Positions 6,925-8,044 of a stretch of DNA of 8,044 nucleotides are shown here, one piece after another. Below the pieces are notes generated by a model, which worked only from the letters and a program-made list of their open reading frames with translations, did not search any database and was not told the DNA's origin. Positions within the stretch are counted from its first letter, which is position 1, and each line of letters begins with the position of its first letter. Source of the stretch: Sandaracinaceae bacterium (GTDB taxonomy: Bacteria; Myxococcota_A; Polyangia; Polyangiales; Sandaracinaceae); contig JANWYL010000137.1 of assembly GCA_025056955.1 (NCBI GenBank), positions 1-8,044 of the forward strand, in the 5' to 3' direction. A program made the position numbers and the translations under genes.

Positions 6925-8044
6925 ATGCCTCGAAACCGATACGAGAACATTCTCGGCGCAATTGGTTGGACGCCCCTTGTGCGCCTCAACCGCGTAACAC
7001 GCGGCATCAAAGCCACTGTCTGGGCAAAGTTAGAAACCTTTAACCCAGGGCACTCAGCCAAAGATCGCATCGCGCTCAAAATGGTAGAAGACGCGGAGGC
7101 CAGAGGGCTTCTCCGACCGGGCGGAACGATCGTTGAAGGCACAAGTGGAAACACAGGAATGGGCCTTGCGGTTGTCGCAGCTGTCAAAGGCTATCGCTGC
7201 ATTTTCACGACCACCGACAAACAATCAAAAGAAAAAATCGATGCCTTGCGGGCCTTTGGTGCAGAAGTGATCGTGTGCCCGACCGATGTCGACCCAGAAG
7301 ATCCCCGCTCATATTATTCGGTGAGCACACGGCTCGCCCAAGAAATTCCGGGGGCTTGGAAGGCCAATCAATACGACAATCCAGCAAATGCCCAAGCCCA
7401 CTACGAAAGCACAGGGCCGGAAATTTGGGAACAAACCGAGGGGCAAATCGATCATCTGGTCGTGGGAGTGGGAACAGGGGGAACTATTTCTGGAATTGCT
7501 CGCTATCTCAAAGAGCGCAAACCAACGGTTAAAGTTTGGGGGATCGATACCTATGGGTCTGTGTTTAAAAAACTCAAAGAAACAGGCATATTTGATAGAA
7601 ACGAAATCTACCCTTATGTGACCGAGGGAATCGGAGAGGACTTTTTGCCCAAAAACGTCGATCTCAATCTCATTGACCACTTTGAAAAAGTGACCGACCG
7701 CGACGCGGCCATGTGGACCCGCGAGATTGTCCGACAGGAAGGCATTTGGGTCGGGAACTCCGCAGGTGCTGTGATTGCTGGCCTGCATCAGCTCAAAAGC
7801 CATTTTCGAGAGGACGAAACGGTTGTCGTGGTGTTTCACGACCACGGAAGCCGCTATCTTGGAAAAATCTTTAACCCCCAATGGATGGAAGCAATGGGTT
7901 ATGAAAATGCCGAAGGACCAACAGCCCGAGACCTTGTGAAGAGCAAAAAGAGCACCCAACTCGTCGGCGTGTCTGAAGAAGCAACAGTCGATGAAGCGAT
8001 TCAAGTCATGCGCAACAATGATTTTTCGCAAATACCGATCCTCA
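6925..8044 (+). CDS. PLP-dependent cystathionine beta-synthase/cysteine synthase-like enzyme with C-terminal CBS domain, cut by the window edge
   Basis: I read 373 residues from the ATG, open at the window end. The fold type II PLP enzyme core is clear. The Schiff-base lysine is K46 in NPGHSAKDR, the substrate loop is EGTSGNTG (71-78), the phosphate-binding loop is GTGGT (183-187), and NSAGA is at 278-282, where the residue contacting the pyridine nitrogen is expected. HDHGSRYLGK follows near the end of the catalytic part. From about residue 345 a regulatory CBS domain begins (STQLVGVSEEATVDEAIQVM, then SQIPIL) and runs off the edge. Family members condense serine or O-acetylserine with homocysteine or sulfide, in transsulfuration or cysteine synthesis. 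The CBS-domain tail and the residues around TYGSVFKKLKETG and EGIGEDFLPKNVD favour the cystathionine beta-synthase (EC 4.2.1.22) type over CysK/CysM, but the substrate is not proven. The loop has His where many relatives have a second Gly. It may be the last gene of the operon or may have its own promoter. Confidence 0.88.
   Translation, partial: MPRNRYENILGAIGWTPLVRLNRVTRGIKATVWAKLETFNPGHSAKDRIALKMVEDAEARGLLRPGGTIVEGTSGNTGMGLAVVAAVKGYRCIFTTTDKQSKEKIDALRAFGAEVIVCPTDVDPEDPRSYYSVSTRLAQEIPGAWKANQYDNPANAQAHYESTGPEIWEQTEGQIDHLVVGVGTGGTISGIARYLKERKPTVKVWGIDTYGSVFKKLKETGIFDRNEIYPYVTEGIGEDFLPKNVDLNLIDHFEKVTDRDAAMWTREIVRQEGIWVGNSAGAVIAGLHQLKSHFREDETVVVVFHDHGSRYLGKIFNPQWMEAMGYENAEGPTARDLVKSKKSTQLVGVSEEATVDEAIQVMRNNDFSQIPIL

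Noticed and set aside
6897..6925. Possible separate promoter (TTGGAC, then TAAATA) before the synthase gene
   Set aside because: The -10 matches only three positions and would reach into the start codon, so the transcript would begin inside the gene.
6711..7187. 158-codon minus-strand open frame spanning the lipoprotein/synthase junction
   Set aside because: It crosses two well-supported genes and a strong ribosome binding site on the other strand, and has low-complexity content.
7309..8031. 240-codon open frame on the minus strand across the cystathionine beta-synthase-like gene
   Set aside because: It is opposite clearly coding, motif-rich sequence and has no family resemblance, so it is a shadow frame.

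Overview
The window reads as one end of a divergent gene pair followed by a tightly packed run of four genes on the + strand. The set points to a Gram-negative bacterium, most likely a myxobacterium-like lineage (Myxococcota). The reasons are a transmembrane Hanks-type Ser/Thr kinase with a PEGA domain, a TonB-dependent receptor carrying periplasmic TPRs at its N-terminus, and a large cysteine-rich lipoprotein, all in one operon. Base composition looks moderate (somewhat above 50% GC by eye) and even across the window, lower than in classical soil myxobacteria. The lineage call is inference from gene content only.

Layout: 1-598 (minus) is the N-terminal part of primosomal helicase PriA, cut by the window edge. 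Only 14 bp separate its start from the GTG of the kinase (613-2244, plus), so the promoters of both genes must lie in the partner's coding sequence. A good sigma70-like promoter pointing at the kinase sits inside priA (567-595). The kinase is followed after 29 bp by the TPR-plug-barrel receptor (2274-4934), whose stop codon directly abuts the ATG of a lipoprotein gene (4935-6890). After a further 34 bp comes a PLP-dependent cystathionine beta-synthase/cysteine synthase-like gene (6925 to beyond the edge) with a C-terminal CBS domain just beginning. No terminator-like hairpin was seen in any + strand gap, so all four genes could share a transcript.

How they may work together: the kinase would sit in the inner membrane with its catalytic domain in the cytoplasm and its PEGA domain in the periplasm. 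The receptor is an outer-membrane, TonB-driven importer with a long periplasmic arm. The lipoprotein is probably anchored in a membrane next to it and is translationally coupled to it. This suggests an outer-membrane uptake or sensing module with its own kinase, but neither ligand nor substrate can be read from the sequence. The sulfur-amino-acid gene may simply be a neighbour. No RNA genes, mobile elements, CRISPR arrays or replication origins were seen, and no gene-free stretch exceeds 300 bases.
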